A stretch of DNA of 64,000 nt. Origin: Bacteroidetes bacterium ADurb.Bin037. GTDB taxonomy: Bacteria > Bacteroidota > Bacteroidia > Bacteroidales > UBA932. Shown here one piece after another: positions 56,036-64,000 of the stretch. The stretch is from positions 1 to 64,000 of the forward strand of contig MWER01000008.1 in NCBI GenBank assembly GCA_002071175.1, written 5' to 3'. The translations under genes and the position numbers were made by a program. Position 1 is the stretch's first letter. Each line of letters begins with the position of its first letter. The notes beneath the pieces are model-generated. The model saw nothing but the letters and a program-made list of their open reading frames with translations. It had not been told where the DNA came from and ran no database searches.

Positions 56036-57001
56036 TTATTGGCGTCCGCCCAGGATCACCGCATGGTAATCGTCAGTTGCTATATTGTTATTGAAATAAT
56101 TATAAGGATTTACCGGGCGACCCATATAAATCACCTCGTAATGCAAATGGTTACCTGTAGATTTACCTGTCGATCCAAGCAATCCTATCCGTTCTCCACG
56201 TTTTACCAGCTGTCCTTCATATACCAGGGCTTTGTTCAGGTGGGCATAACGTGTCTTGTATCCAAAACCATGGTCTACAAGTATATAACGTCCGTATCCG
56301 TTATATTCGTAACGGATGGATTCAATTTTTCCGTCTCCCGTAACATAAACCGGTGAATTGGGTGCCCCTGTCAGATCTATGCCTTCATGCATCCTGATAT
56401 CCCCGTATATGGGATCCTTTCTATATCCAAACGCCCCTGACCATCTGAAATTCTTCGTATCCTCCGGAAGGGGCAGTATGGAAGGGATGCATTTAGCCAC
56501 TTCCCCCAATTGGCCGGCAACGCGTTCCACATCGTCAAAGGACCTGGATTGGATGTATGCCTTTTTCATTATCTTATCGAAATTCAATGCCGTCGTCATC
56601 AATAATTTCGAATTCTCGGAATATTCCATGTAAGGATACCTGTTCGATCCTCCAAATCCGGCATTTCTCACCTCGGAAGGGATTTGTTCCATTCCGAATA
56701 TGTTTCTGTAGATACTGTTATCTCTTAACTGAAGGTTCTCCAGTCTTTTTTCCGATTGCATGATCTGTTTGTTGATCAGCTCCAAACTAGATTTTGCATT
56801 ATTGTATTCCCTTTCCAATTGAACGGTCCTGGGGGTTTTGAGTTTCAAGCCTTCCGTATAGATCACATAATACCCAAAAGCCACTATAAGACTTACGGGC
56901 AGGACGATTAAAACCCTTAACAGATAATAACGCAATGTATGTCTTTGTAATTCGTAAGACAGTGTTTCAGGGTTATATTTGTATCTTTTTCTTCCTGCCA
57001 T
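56036..57001 (-). CDS. M23 family peptidase (LytM domain), tandem paralogue
   Basis: A 321-residue protein with the same architecture: helix (about 28-48), coiled coil (60-95) and LytM domain with H205, D209 (HEGID), H254, H285 and H287 (NHLHYEV). It starts the 16-gene leftward run. A TATCTTTA box lies 27 nt before the ATG. Pairs of membrane-bound M23 enzymes may act at cell division or elongation; this is inference. Confidence 0.88.
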   Translation of the reverse strand: MAGRKRYKYNPETLSYELQRHTLRYYLLRVLIVLPVSLIVAFGYYVIYTEGLKLKTPRTVQLEREYNNAKSSLELINKQIMQSEKRLENLQLRDNSIYRNIFGMEQIPSEVRNAGFGGSNRYPYMEYSENSKLLMTTALNFDKIMKKAYIQSRSFDDVERVAGQLGEVAKCIPSILPLPEDTKNFRWSGAFGYRKDPIYGDIRMHEGIDLTGAPNSPVYVTGDGKIESIRYEYNGYGRYILVDHGFGYKTRYAHLNKALVYEGQLVKRGERIGLLGSTGKSTGNHLHYEVIYMGRPVNPYNYFNNNIATDDYHAVILGGRQ

Positions 57002-57028
57002 GAAGGTTGTTAACGCGTGTTTAACGGG

Positions 57029-57036
57029 TAAAGATA
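57029..57036 (-). promoter_or_regulatory. -7-like box TATCTTTA, start of 16-gene run
   Basis: Seven of eight positions match TAnnTTTG; 27 nt before the ATG at 57001. It is the only promoter-like box seen for the following 13 kb on this strand, though internal ones cannot be excluded. Confidence 0.4.
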
Positions 57037-57057
57037 AATATTTTTAGTAAAAAGCGG

Positions 57058-57065
57058 TATATTTG
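57058..57065 (+). promoter_or_regulatory. -7 box TATATTTG before alaS
   Basis: A perfect TAnnTTTG match, 22 nt before the alaS ATG. Confidence 0.5.
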
Positions 57066-57087
57066 TCCGTTAATATTATTAAATAAA

Positions 57088-59703
57088 ATGACATCAGGCG
57101 ATATCAGGAAGACTTTTCTGGAATTCTTTGAGAAAAAAGATCATACCATTGTGGCTTCAGCCCCAATGGTCATAAAAAACGATCCCACCCTCATGTTCAC
57201 CAACGCAGGTATGAACCAGTTCAAAGACTGGTTCCTGGGTAATGAACCTGCTGCATACAAACGCGTAGCCAATACGCAAAAATGCCTTAGGGTTAGCGGA
57301 AAGCATAATGATCTGGAAGAAGTCGGACACGATACATACCATCATACCATGTTCGAGATGCTGGGCAACTGGAGCTTTGGGGATTATTTCAAGAAAGAAG
57401 CCATTGCCTGGGCCTGGGAGTTGCTTCACCAGGTTTTTAAAGTCGAGGCGGATCGCATCTACACAACCGTGTTTGAGGGATCGCAAGAAGAAAATCTGGA
57501 GCCGGACCATGAATCACGTGAGATCTGGGAACAATTTCTGCCATCGGAAAGGATCATTCCGGGAAGCAAAAAAGACAACTTCTGGGAGATGGGAGAAACC
57601 GGTCCATGCGGCCCATGCAGCGAAATCCATATTGACCTCAGAACTCCCGAAGACCGTGCGCGGGTACCTGGAGTCTCGCTTATCAACACAGGTCATCCCC
57701 TGGTAGTGGAGATCTGGAACCTTGTTTTTATACAATTCAACCGGAAAAGTGACGGAACACTTTCCCTGCTCCCTCAAAAGCACGTTGACACAGGAATGGG
57801 ACTGGAACGGCTGTGTATGGCTATTCAGGGCAAATACAGCAATTATGACACCGATCTGTTTCAGAATCTGATCCGGGCTATTGGTCTGTTGTGCCACAAG
57901 GAGTATGGGAAGGACAAGCAGGTGGACATAGCCATGCGTGTTGTGGCCGACCACTTGAGGGCTATCTGTTTTTCAATTGCCGACGGTCAGCTCCCGTCCA
58001 ATGTCAAGGCCGGGTATGTTATCCGGCGCATACTCCGCCGTGCCGTACGCTACGGTTATACCTTCCTGGGTTTTGAAAAACCGTTTCTCTGTGACTTGGT
58101 TCCCGCACTGGTAAAAGAAATGGGAGAAGCTTTCCCGGAACTTCTCCGACAGCAGAAACTCATACAAAACATCATCCGCCAGGAAGAAGAAGCATTCCTG
58201 CGTACCCTGGAAAAAGGGATTCTTTTGTTCGATCACTTCACCCGGGATAAAAAGCTGAAAGAGTTCAGTGGCAAGGATGCATTCCTGCTCTACGACACTT
58301 ACGGATTTCCCTTGGATCTGACCATTCTTATGGCAAAAGAAAAGGGACTTCAAGTCAATATTGCCGATTTCGAAAAGGAGCTGCAGGCTCAGAAAGACAG
58401 GGCCAGGAAAGCCACCCAGACAAAAGAAGGAGACTGGGTAGAAGTCAGGCCGTTCATCCAACCGGTATTCCTTGGATACGAGACCACAAAAACTCATGCC
58501 AGGATCATTCGATACAGAAAAGTGAGTTCAAAAAACCAAGAGTATTACCAGATCGTGTTGGATCAGACACCTTTTTATGCCGAGAGCGGAGGGCAAACCG
58601 GAGATAAAGGTTATCTGAAGGATGGCCAGGGAGAAAAGATATATATCACAAATACCGTAAAGGAAAACAACCTGATCCTTCATGTTTCTGCAAAAGTTCC
58701 GGAAAATCCCGAGGCCGAATTCCATGCCGTCGTTGACCGGGAACGTCGCCAGGCCATAGCCAATAACCATACGGCTACCCACCTGCTCCACTACGCATTG
58801 AGACAAATCATAGGTCTTCATATTGAGCAAAAAGGTTCGCACGTTTCTGCAGAAGGCCTCAGATTTGATTTTTCCCATTATGCCAAACTTGAACCGGAAG
58901 AAATTAAGAGTATAGAGCGGCTGGTCAATCGCCTGATAAGGGAAAACATATCCCAGGAAGCCCTTCAGGACATAACCCTGGATGAAGCCAGGCAGATGGG
59001 TGCCATAGCTTTATTCGGAGAAAAATACGAGGACAAAGTCCGGGTAATCCGTTTTGGTGACTCCATTGAGCTGTGTGGCGGAACACATACTTCTGCCACG
59101 GGGAACATCGGGATGTTCAAGATAGTTAGCGAAGGAGCCATTGCCGCAGGAGTCAGAAGAATCGAAGCTATAACGGGACTTGCCGCGGAACAGAAGATTG
59201 AAGCTATGGAAACTGTTCTTACCGAAGTCGGTAACTTGACGAATAACCATCCGGATGTTATTGCTTCGCTGCAGAAACTGGTAAAAGAAAACGAAGACCT
59301 GCGCAGATCACTTGAGCAGAACATACGCGAAAAAGCAGCAGCCCTGCGCAAATCACTCTGGGAGCAGCGAAAGGATCTGAACGGCATCCGATTTGTATCT
59401 TTACGTGGAGTATACACTCCCGATATGGTAAAAGACCTGGCTTTCTCATTCCGCGACGCAGATCACAATAAGATGGCCTTTGTCGCCGCTTTTGAACACA
59501 ACGGCAAAGCCAACCTGACCTTGCTCCTGTCACGCGACCTTGTGGAAGCCGGATTGGATGCTGCCGGGATTCTCCGTAAGGCATCCCGTCACATTGACGG
59601 CGGAGGCGGAGGCCAAAACTTTTATGCAACTGCCGGAGGAAAAAACCCGGAAGGCCTGCAAGCTGCCATTGATACGATTGCCGATGCATTGAAGAACCCT
59701 TAA
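57088..59703 (+). CDS. alaS: Alanyl-tRNA synthetase
   Basis: Charges tRNA-Ala. 871 residues with the class II catalytic core (NTQKCLRVSGKHNDLEEVG near 70), the editing domain with zinc ligands H561 and H565 (NHTATHLLH) and C663 and H667 (CGGTH), and the C-Ala domain with GGGGGQ near the end. All modules are present. It heads a rightward set with lptF-like, fmt and thiamine pyrophosphokinase genes. Confidence 0.98.
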   Translation: MTSGDIRKTFLEFFEKKDHTIVASAPMVIKNDPTLMFTNAGMNQFKDWFLGNEPAAYKRVANTQKCLRVSGKHNDLEEVGHDTYHHTMFEMLGNWSFGDYFKKEAIAWAWELLHQVFKVEADRIYTTVFEGSQEENLEPDHESREIWEQFLPSERIIPGSKKDNFWEMGETGPCGPCSEIHIDLRTPEDRARVPGVSLINTGHPLVVEIWNLVFIQFNRKSDGTLSLLPQKHVDTGMGLERLCMAIQGKYSNYDTDLFQNLIRAIGLLCHKEYGKDKQVDIAMRVVADHLRAICFSIADGQLPSNVKAGYVIRRILRRAVRYGYTFLGFEKPFLCDLVPALVKEMGEAFPELLRQQKLIQNIIRQEEEAFLRTLEKGILLFDHFTRDKKLKEFSGKDAFLLYDTYGFPLDLTILMAKEKGLQVNIADFEKELQAQKDRARKATQTKEGDWVEVRPFIQPVFLGYETTKTHARIIRYRKVSSKNQEYYQIVLDQTPFYAESGGQTGDKGYLKDGQGEKIYITNTVKENNLILHVSAKVPENPEAEFHAVVDRERRQAIANNHTATHLLHYALRQIIGLHIEQKGSHVSAEGLRFDFSHYAKLEPEEIKSIERLVNRLIRENISQEALQDITLDEARQMGAIALFGEKYEDKVRVIRFGDSIELCGGTHTSATGNIGMFKIVSEGAIAAGVRRIEAITGLAAEQKIEAMETVLTEVGNLTNNHPDVIASLQKLVKENEDLRRSLEQNIREKAAALRKSLWEQRKDLNGIRFVSLRGVYTPDMVKDLAFSFRDADHNKMAFVAAFEHNGKANLTLLLSRDLVEAGLDAAGILRKASRHIDGGGGGQNFYATAGGKNPEGLQAAIDTIADALKNP

Positions 59704-59714
59704 AATGACCGCCG

Positions 59715-61175
59715 GTGAAAATATTTGACCGTTTCCTGATCCGTTCGTTCTTAGGCCCCTTGTTTCTGACGATCTTCATCGTACTTTTTGTACTTATGTT
59801 ACAGTTCCTATGGGTATATATTGACGAATTGGTCGGAAAAGGGCTGGGATTGAAGGTGATCCTGGAGTTTCTTTTCTGGGGGACCTGCACTGTTATCCCT
59901 CTGGCACTTCCCCTTGCCACCCTGTTGGCATCGATCATGACCATGGGAAATCTGGGGGAATTCAACGAACTGCTGGCCATAAAAGCCGCCGGGATACCCC
60001 TCCGGCGCATCATGCATCCGCTCATCATCCTGTCAATAATCATCTCCGTCACCGCGTTCTTTGCAGCCAATAACCTGATGCCGCTGGCATTTAAGAACAT
60101 TTTTGCCTTACGCGATGATATTTCCAGGACAAAAGAAGAGATCCGTATCCCTACCGGGATATTTTACAACGGCATAGAAAACTACAGCCTGAGGGTCAAC
60201 AGAAGGGACAAGAATACCGACATGTTGTATGATATCATGGTCTACAACCACAGCTCCAGAAAGGGAAACAACAACGTGACACTTGCCGATTCGGGTGCCG
60301 TCAAGCTGACCGAAGACAAGAAGAACATCCTCTTTACCCTATACAGCGGAGAAACGTATGAAGAAGGAGAACGGAAGTCTTCATCAGATACTTCTTATTC
60401 CATGCAGCGGATCAAGTTCGATAAGCAGGAAATAGTCATAGAACTGACCAATTATGCGTTTCAGCGTCGGGACGGGGACCGGTTCGGAAGTGATGTTATG
60501 GCCCAGGGGCTTAGCAGCCTTGGCCACAGACGTGACTCGCTCGACTCGCTTTATTCCATAGCACGCAATCAATTCCACAAACGTCTGTTGATTGCAGGCG
60601 GGCTCAATTATGCCCACCAGTTGGACACATCCAATAAACAGGTGCTTCAGGGAGTTTTCCCTATAAACCAACTTCCTGTCCCGGAAGAAAGTTCGCAATA
60701 TCCTGACCTGATGAACAGGGCAATAAGAAAAGTGGATCAAATGTCAAATCTGGTCGATAATTTTATGATCGAAGAAGTGCAAATACATCTTCCATTGAGA
60801 AGAACAAAAATTGAATGGTACAGAAAATTTACCGTAGCCTTTGCCTGTTTCATTTTCTTTTTCATCGGAGCACCTCTGGGGGCCATTATCCGCAAAGGTG
60901 GCCTGGGTACTCCTGTGATCGTTTCAATGCTTTTTTTCGTGATATATTATGTTATTGACATATCGGGGAAAAAACTGGCTACGGACGGGTCGATTTCAGC
61001 TGCCATGGGTACCCTGATTTCGGCAATGGTATTGCTTCCCATAGGTGTTTTCCTTACTTACAAGGCTACGACAGATTCGGTATTATTCAACAAAGATGCG
61101 TATCTTGCATTGATCAGGAAGATCAAAAAATATTTGCCGCTACGTCACCATGATACAGACAAAGAGCAAACCTGA
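59715..61175 (+). CDS. LptF/LptG family permease (YjgP/YjgQ)
   Basis: A 486-residue inner-membrane subunit of the lipopolysaccharide export ABC transporter. Three helices at the start (about 12-115), a periplasmic beta-jelly-roll middle and three C-terminal helices. The start is GTG at 59715 (KIFDRFLIRSF); no in-frame ATG is near. A second LptF/G is presumably elsewhere. It overlaps fmt by 26 nt. Whether it is F or G cannot be said. Confidence 0.9.
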   Translation: MKIFDRFLIRSFLGPLFLTIFIVLFVLMLQFLWVYIDELVGKGLGLKVILEFLFWGTCTVIPLALPLATLLASIMTMGNLGEFNELLAIKAAGIPLRRIMHPLIILSIIISVTAFFAANNLMPLAFKNIFALRDDISRTKEEIRIPTGIFYNGIENYSLRVNRRDKNTDMLYDIMVYNHSSRKGNNNVTLADSGAVKLTEDKKNILFTLYSGETYEEGERKSSSDTSYSMQRIKFDKQEIVIELTNYAFQRRDGDRFGSDVMAQGLSSLGHRRDSLDSLYSIARNQFHKRLLIAGGLNYAHQLDTSNKQVLQGVFPINQLPVPEESSQYPDLMNRAIRKVDQMSNLVDNFMIEEVQIHLPLRRTKIEWYRKFTVAFACFIFFFIGAPLGAIIRKGGLGTPVIVSMLFFVIYYVIDISGKKLATDGSISAAMGTLISAMVLLPIGVFLTYKATTDSVLFNKDAYLALIRKIKKYLPLRHHDTDKEQT

Positions 61176-62118
61176 CATCGTCTTTATGGGTACTCCGGAT
61201 TTTGCTGCAGGAATCCTCTTGTGGCTCATAAGGGAGAGATATCCGGTCAAAGGAGTTGTGACCGTTCCCGACAAACCTGCCGGAAGAGGACAATCACTAC
61301 GTCCGTCCGAAGTTAAAAAAACAGCCGTTGCACACGGGATCCCTGTTTTGCAACCGGAAAAGTTCCGGGACGGATCATTTTTGGAAAGCCTTACCCGGTG
61401 GAACGCACCCCTGTTTGTTGTGGTCGCCTTTAGGATGCTCCCCCGCCAGGTATGGCAAATACCTACCTGCGGTTGTTTTAACCTGCATGCATCGTTACTC
61501 CCCATGTACCGCGGTGCAGCCCCCATCAATCACGCTATCATAAACGGAGAAAAGGAGACCGGTCTTACAACTTTCCTTATAGATGACCATATGGATACCG
61601 GCGGGATACTTCTGCAGGAGAGGATCCCCATATTGGAGTCAGATGATGCAGGAAGCCTGCATGACCGGATGATGATCGCCGGCGGTCCATTGGTGGGCAG
61701 GACGATTGACGGACTCTGGTCAGGCAATCTGAAAGCGTTTCCTCAAGAATCGGTAGTCACTGAAAACCTTAAGACAGCACCTAAAATCACAAAGGAGACA
61801 TGCCGCATAGACTGGAACCGGAAACCTGAACAGATCGTCAACCTTATCCGGGGATTGAGTCCTTATCCGTGTGCCTTTTCCACCCTGGAAAACGGGGACA
61901 GCACGACAAACATGAAGATATACAAGGCACTGGCCGAACATACCCGGCATTTTTATGCTCCCGGCAGTATACTCTCTGACTGGAAAAAGGTATTTAAAGT
62001 GGCCTGCCGGGAAGGATTCGTTCATATTCTCGAAATCCAGACACCCGGTAAAAAAAGATTGCCTATTGAAGCTTTCTTGGCAGGATTCAGGGAAAACGGA
62101 CCGGTATCTTTTTTATAA
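61150..62118 (+). CDS. fmt: Methionyl-tRNA formyltransferase
   Basis: Formylates initiator Met-tRNA with 10-formyl-THF. 322 residues; FMGTPDFA at the start, N111 and H113 with the SLLPMYRG loop, and D149 region in HMDTGGIL. The C-terminal tRNA-binding domain is present. The start lies 26 nt inside the upstream permease gene. Confidence 0.96.
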   Translation: MIQTKSKPDIVFMGTPDFAAGILLWLIRERYPVKGVVTVPDKPAGRGQSLRPSEVKKTAVAHGIPVLQPEKFRDGSFLESLTRWNAPLFVVVAFRMLPRQVWQIPTCGCFNLHASLLPMYRGAAPINHAIINGEKETGLTTFLIDDHMDTGGILLQERIPILESDDAGSLHDRMMIAGGPLVGRTIDGLWSGNLKAFPQESVVTENLKTAPKITKETCRIDWNRKPEQIVNLIRGLSPYPCAFSTLENGDSTTNMKIYKALAEHTRHFYAPGSILSDWKKVFKVACREGFVHILEIQTPGKKRLPIEAFLAGFRENGPVSFL

Positions 62119-62122
62119 GACA

Positions 62123-62800
62123 ATGAAAGAAGCAATAATCCTGGCTCATGGGGCATATCCCACACATCCGTATCCGCTCCGGATTTTACGTACGGCCAAA
62201 CTGCTCGTATGTACCGACGGAGCGGTAAACAAGCTGCAAGACAGAGACCCGGATTTTATTGTCGGCGACCTGGATTCATTGACACCTGCCTTGAAGGAAA
62301 AATTTGGATCACGCCTGATCAGGGATACCGACCGGGAAACAAATGATCTGACAAAAGCCGTCTTGTTCTGTTACAACAAAGGAATCCGTAAGATCACCAT
62401 TCTGGGAGCCACCGGACTGAGAGAGGACCATACCCTGGGGAACGTATCCCTCCTGGGAAATTATGCCATCATGATGGAATCCGTTAAAATGGTAACGGAT
62501 CACGGTGTTTTTACCGTATTTGCACGCGGTGTCCCGGATAATGAAGGATTTATCCATGTAACTATTCCTTGCGTTCCGGAGGAGCCCGTCTCGTTTTTCG
62601 CCCTCAATCCGGACATGAAACTAATGGCCAAAGGAGTACGCTATCCGGTGGAACAAGTGGTTTTTGACGCCTGGTGGAAAGCGACCCTTAACCAATGTAC
62701 TGGAAAGAAACTGGAACTTTCATTCCGGAACGGACCTCTGCTTGTTTACCTCACCCATCCTTTTGCCGGTCCGGAAGCCCGGGACATTCAGGCAGGGTGA
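62123..62800 (+). CDS. Thiamine pyrophosphokinase
   Basis: Transfers pyrophosphate from ATP to thiamine. 225 residues; the ATP/metal-binding residues D32 (CTDGA) and GDLDS at 48-52 are visible, and the TNDLTKA segment follows near 75. A start at 62123 (MKEAIILAHG) is chosen; upstream in-frame codons lie inside fmt. The last 50 nt overlap the DUF4249 gene, the longest tail overlap in the window. No thiamine riboswitch is seen. Confidence 0.9.
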   Translation: MKEAIILAHGAYPTHPYPLRILRTAKLLVCTDGAVNKLQDRDPDFIVGDLDSLTPALKEKFGSRLIRDTDRETNDLTKAVLFCYNKGIRKITILGATGLREDHTLGNVSLLGNYAIMMESVKMVTDHGVFTVFARGVPDNEGFIHVTIPCVPEEPVSFFALNPDMKLMAKGVRYPVEQVVFDAWWKATLNQCTGKKLELSFRNGPLLVYLTHPFAGPEARDIQAG

Positions 62801-63641
62801 CCGATTTACGGCTTGAGGCATAGGAACCGAATATGCCTAAAGCACCTCCTGAAATATTTCCGGAAACATTGCCCCGCGGACCTGAGAACAGGGGAAACTG
62901 CTGGTTTTTCTCAATTTTTGCCTCTTCCAGGAATTTGTAATACTCTTTGCTCAACGTCTGCATTTCCACAGTAAGCACATCTCCTGAAAAAAGATCAAAT
63001 GTCTCTTCGTTATCCCAAGGAAGCGCTTTTGTTATGATCCATTCCGGAATCGGATAATGGATAAAGGATCCGTCTTGGGAATAATCGTTCAGGGTATGGA
63101 TATAATACCTAAGGATTCTGTTGCTGTAAAGCACATCGTTAATCCACAGGGCAGCCCCGTAATAATCTTCTCCCGGAGTATCCTGGAACCCGACCATCAA
63201 CAAGAACGGGACGTTCCCCGATACGAGTGACTTAAGCGATAACGTTTCCAGTACATGAATATACGGGACAGTAGTAGTGGCAGAATAATACTCTTCCTGT
63301 CCGTCCTGATTATAGTCTATCCATACCTCAAGCACATAGGTTTTCCCTTCTTCGGCGGCAAATTCCTCCCCCATGGAATAGATCCCGGGAGCATCCCTGA
63401 CCAATAGTTCTCCGTTCAGGCGCACTTCCCGGGCATCTAGGCTGACAGGCGTACCGGTACCAAAATATGGTATGGTGGAAGATATTTCAATTATCTGGTA
63501 TCCGGGTTCAGTGGACAATACCCCGGTAATGACCAGTCTGGGCTCCATATCTTCACTTCGCAGGTCAATGGGTTCGGTACATCCCGGTAAAAGGATATGT
63601 AATAGCAACAAAATCAGGTATGTAAGTCGGATAACCCTCAT
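62751..63641 (-). CDS. DUF4249 family lipoprotein
   Basis: A 296-residue lipoprotein (lipobox LPGC near Cys 21). It matches the Bacteroidota DUF4249 family by the early PRLVITGVLSTEPG segment and beta-rich body. Such genes directly follow a TonB-dependent receptor, as here (2-nt gap), suggesting a surface or periplasmic partner for uptake. Substrate unknown. The 3' end overlaps the thiamine pyrophosphokinase gene by 50 nt. Confidence 0.85.
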   Translation of the reverse strand: MRVIRLTYLILLLLHILLPGCTEPIDLRSEDMEPRLVITGVLSTEPGYQIIEISSTIPYFGTGTPVSLDAREVRLNGELLVRDAPGIYSMGEEFAAEEGKTYVLEVWIDYNQDGQEEYYSATTTVPYIHVLETLSLKSLVSGNVPFLLMVGFQDTPGEDYYGAALWINDVLYSNRILRYYIHTLNDYSQDGSFIHYPIPEWIITKALPWDNEETFDLFSGDVLTVEMQTLSKEYYKFLEEAKIEKNQQFPLFSGPRGNVSGNISGGALGIFGSYASSRKSVTLPECPGLPDRQKDG

Positions 63642-63643
63642 GA

Positions 63644-64000
63644 CTAAAAACTAAAATTCCACGTAATCGAAGGAACGACACTGAAAAGATACGTCATTTC
63701 CAGGTATTGTTCCCCGGATGTTGTCATCCTGTAATTGATCGCCCAGGGATTTTTCCTTCCGTATAAGTTATATACCGATATGTTGATCGAATGTTTCCAC
63801 CGTCTTTCCGGTTTTCCAAGCCGGATAGTCAACGAAGCATCCATCCTGTGATAATCCGTCATCCTGTATGAATTCCTTTCTGTATATACAGGAATGAACT
63901 CATTGAAAAACCAGTACCGTCCTTCGGGCAGGGTGATGGGCTTACCTGTGGCATAGATCCAGTTAAGGGACGCCTGCAAACGTGAAGAAATGTCATAAAA
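63644..64000 (-). CDS. TonB-dependent receptor, C-terminal part (cut by window edge)
   Basis: The reading frame stays open to the right edge, so the gene's start lies outside. The visible 118 residues are the final beta strands of an outer-membrane barrel: YATGKPITLPEG, a TDYHRMDASL strand, the VYNLYGRKNPW motif common in Bacteroidota receptors and a terminal aromatic residue (WNFSF). It should import a ligand with the DUF4249 lipoprotein encoded next. No ligand can be inferred. Confidence 0.85.
   Translation of the reverse strand, partial: FYDISSRLQASLNWIYATGKPITLPEGRYWFFNEFIPVYTERNSYRMTDYHRMDASLTIRLGKPERRWKHSINISVYNLYGRKNPWAINYRMTTSGEQYLEMTYLFSVVPSITWNFSF

Noticed and set aside
55070-57001. 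Tandem M23 genes as a recent duplication
   Set aside because: Both share architecture but differ throughout in sequence; an old paralogue pair, common in the phylum, is the simpler reading.

Overview
The window looks like a chromosomal segment of an anaerobic member of the Bacteroidota, most likely order Bacteroidales. The grounds are the TAnnTTTG-type -7 promoter boxes, the general lack of Shine-Dalgarno sequences, Bacteroidales-typical families (DUF4831, DUF4249 beside a TonB-dependent receptor, OstA-like protein, GH97, RseC fused to an Rnf operon in the order B-C-D-G-E-A), many lipoproteins, and a Tat-exported dipeptide epimerase. I do not place it below order. No tRNA, rRNA, CRISPR array, insertion sequence or phage gene is visible, and no gap above about 150 bases lacks a gene.

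Layout. 1-4020: a secreted M15 carboxypeptidase, an OPT oligopeptide transporter and the tripeptidase PepT in one run. 4028-12741: a lipase-like lipoprotein, aldose epimerase, a cyclase-family protein, then a 1265-residue protein that joins a glycerophosphodiesterase domain to a LacZ-type beta-galactosidase, directly followed by a GH97 enzyme with retaining alpha-galactosidase residues. 12695-13294: a zeta-toxin-like ATPase broken by one in-frame TAA. 13333-23638: an RNA methyltransferase, metF-metH, a 91-residue protein, a muropeptide-recycling pair (epimerase and NlpC/P60), a radical SAM protein, a LOG protein and a dicarboxylate-type symporter. 23701-29594: guaB followed by two SurA-related folding factors and an OstA-like protein. 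29571-36382: glyA, the rpsF-rpsR-rplI operon, PepD, DUF4831 and an LpxL-like acyltransferase. 36448-44196: POT peptide transporter, EamA transporter, glycosyltransferase, murF, dut, cyclophilin, a DD-carboxypeptidase and small proteins. 43969-57001: a 16-gene leftward run holding two M23 peptidases, MerR, Nif3, a zinc-ribbon protein, an aminotransferase, dnaB, DUF3108, rseC and the whole Rnf complex. 57088-62800: alaS, an LptF/G permease, fmt and thiamine pyrophosphokinase. 62751-64000: DUF4249 lipoprotein and the end of a TonB-dependent receptor.

Together the genes suggest a peptide- and galactoside-using fermenter. Two peptide importers (OPT, POT) are accompanied by cytosolic peptidases (PepT, PepD). 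Rnf would turn reduced ferredoxin into an ion gradient. A set of envelope genes (M15, M23, NlpC/P60, DacF-like, murF, LpxL, LptF, OstA, SurA) handles peptidoglycan and outer-membrane assembly.

The most notable signals are architectural: the GDPD-LacZ fusion; nine of ten convergent gene pairs overlapping tail to tail; about eleven genes whose -7 box lies only 4-7 nt before the start codon (predicted leaderless mRNAs); and strong Shine-Dalgarno sites confined to a few genes, including rpsR and rplI of the bS6/bS18 operon.
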